From the NCBI GenBank assembly GCA_030151925.1, contig JASLCY010000548.1, positions 1-6,325 of the forward strand: DNA of 6,325 nt. Reading direction: 5' to 3'. Under the pieces are notes generated by a model. The model was not told the origin of the DNA. It ran no database searches and was given only the letters and a program-made list of their open reading frames with translations. This document shows, piece after piece, positions 6,230 to 6,325 of the stretch. The stretch is from Oligoflexus sp. (GTDB lineage: Bacteria > Bdellovibrionota_B > Oligoflexia > Oligoflexales > Oligoflexaceae). Within the stretch, counting starts at the first letter, position 1; every line of letters begins with the position of its first letter. The translations under genes and the position numbers were made by a program.

Positions 6230-6313
6230 ATGAATAAAGGCAGAGTTCCTAATCAACTCACTTATGGCTTTATCCGTCGCCTCATCAGCGTTTCCAGCAT
6301 TCGCCACGCTTAG
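6230..6313 (+). CDS. Possible 27-residue small ORF near window edge
   Basis: ATG 6230 follows AGAGGG (6219-6224) at five bases, a better SD than most in this window. The frame encodes 27 residues, basic and without a clear hydrophobic signal core (containing GFIRRLISVSSIRHA), and ends at TAG 6311-6313. The frame then runs four more codons (DKKI) to the window edge, so I cannot tell whether this is a genuine small protein, the start of another stop-interrupted gene, or chance. No family is recognised. Confidence 0.3.
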   Translation: MNKGRVPNQLTYGFIRRLISVSSIRHA

Positions 6314-6325
6314 GATAAGAAGATT

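Overview
The window looks like an ordinary bacterial chromosome segment from a Gram-negative organism of moderately high GC (by eye 55-60%). Coding density is high, genes are close together, SD-like sites precede most starts, and there are two exported proteins: a lipoprotein and a periplasmic-type multi-haem cytochrome. I cannot name the taxon. RoxA-like dihaem cytochromes are known from Myxococcota and other predatory or soil Proteobacteria-like groups, which is only a weak hint. I see no IS element, CRISPR array, rRNA, tRNA or phage gene.

Layout. (1) 1-1993, plus strand: a tight three-gene run made of the C-terminal end of an unrecognised protein, a classical short-chain dehydrogenase/reductase (SDR), and a proline iminopeptidase (pip). 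The last two overlap by 4 bases (ATGA). A strong hairpin follows pip. (2) 2114-3115, plus strand: a predicted lipoprotein zinc metallopeptidase resembling the anthrax-lethal-factor/Pro-Pro-endopeptidase group (M34-like), with a Ser/Thr/Asn-rich tail. Its lipoprotein signal peptide is separated from the enzyme by one in-frame TGA. (3) 3188-5149, minus strand, convergent with (2): an exported dihaem c-type cytochrome of the CCP/MauG/RoxA-like kind, interrupted by one in-frame TAG at a position where relatives usually have Trp. (4) 5150-5456: a 307-base divergent intergenic region with a plausible sigma70-type promoter for the cytochrome and two short palindromes. (5) 5457-6176, plus strand: a siderophore-interacting-protein-type FAD reductase, followed by a possible weak terminator and a 27-codon ORF with a good SD that stops near the window edge.

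The most notable observation is that two adjacent convergent genes for exported proteins each carry exactly one in-frame stop (TGA at 2183-2185, TAG at 3530-3532). Frame and conserved motifs continue undisturbed on both sides. A conventional gene caller would report shortened or split ORFs: an enzyme with no signal peptide starting at GTG 2213, and a cytochrome split into two pieces. The simplest readings are very recent point-mutation pseudogenes or base-call errors. Stop-codon reassignment is unlikely, because TGA also ends the SDR, pip and the SIP-type gene, and TGG is used for Trp.

Functionally, the SDR and pip are probably co-translated and cytoplasmic. The metallopeptidase and cytochrome, if functional, would act outside the cytoplasm. 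The SIP-like reductase would act in cytosolic iron release. I see no convincing evidence that these units form one new system.
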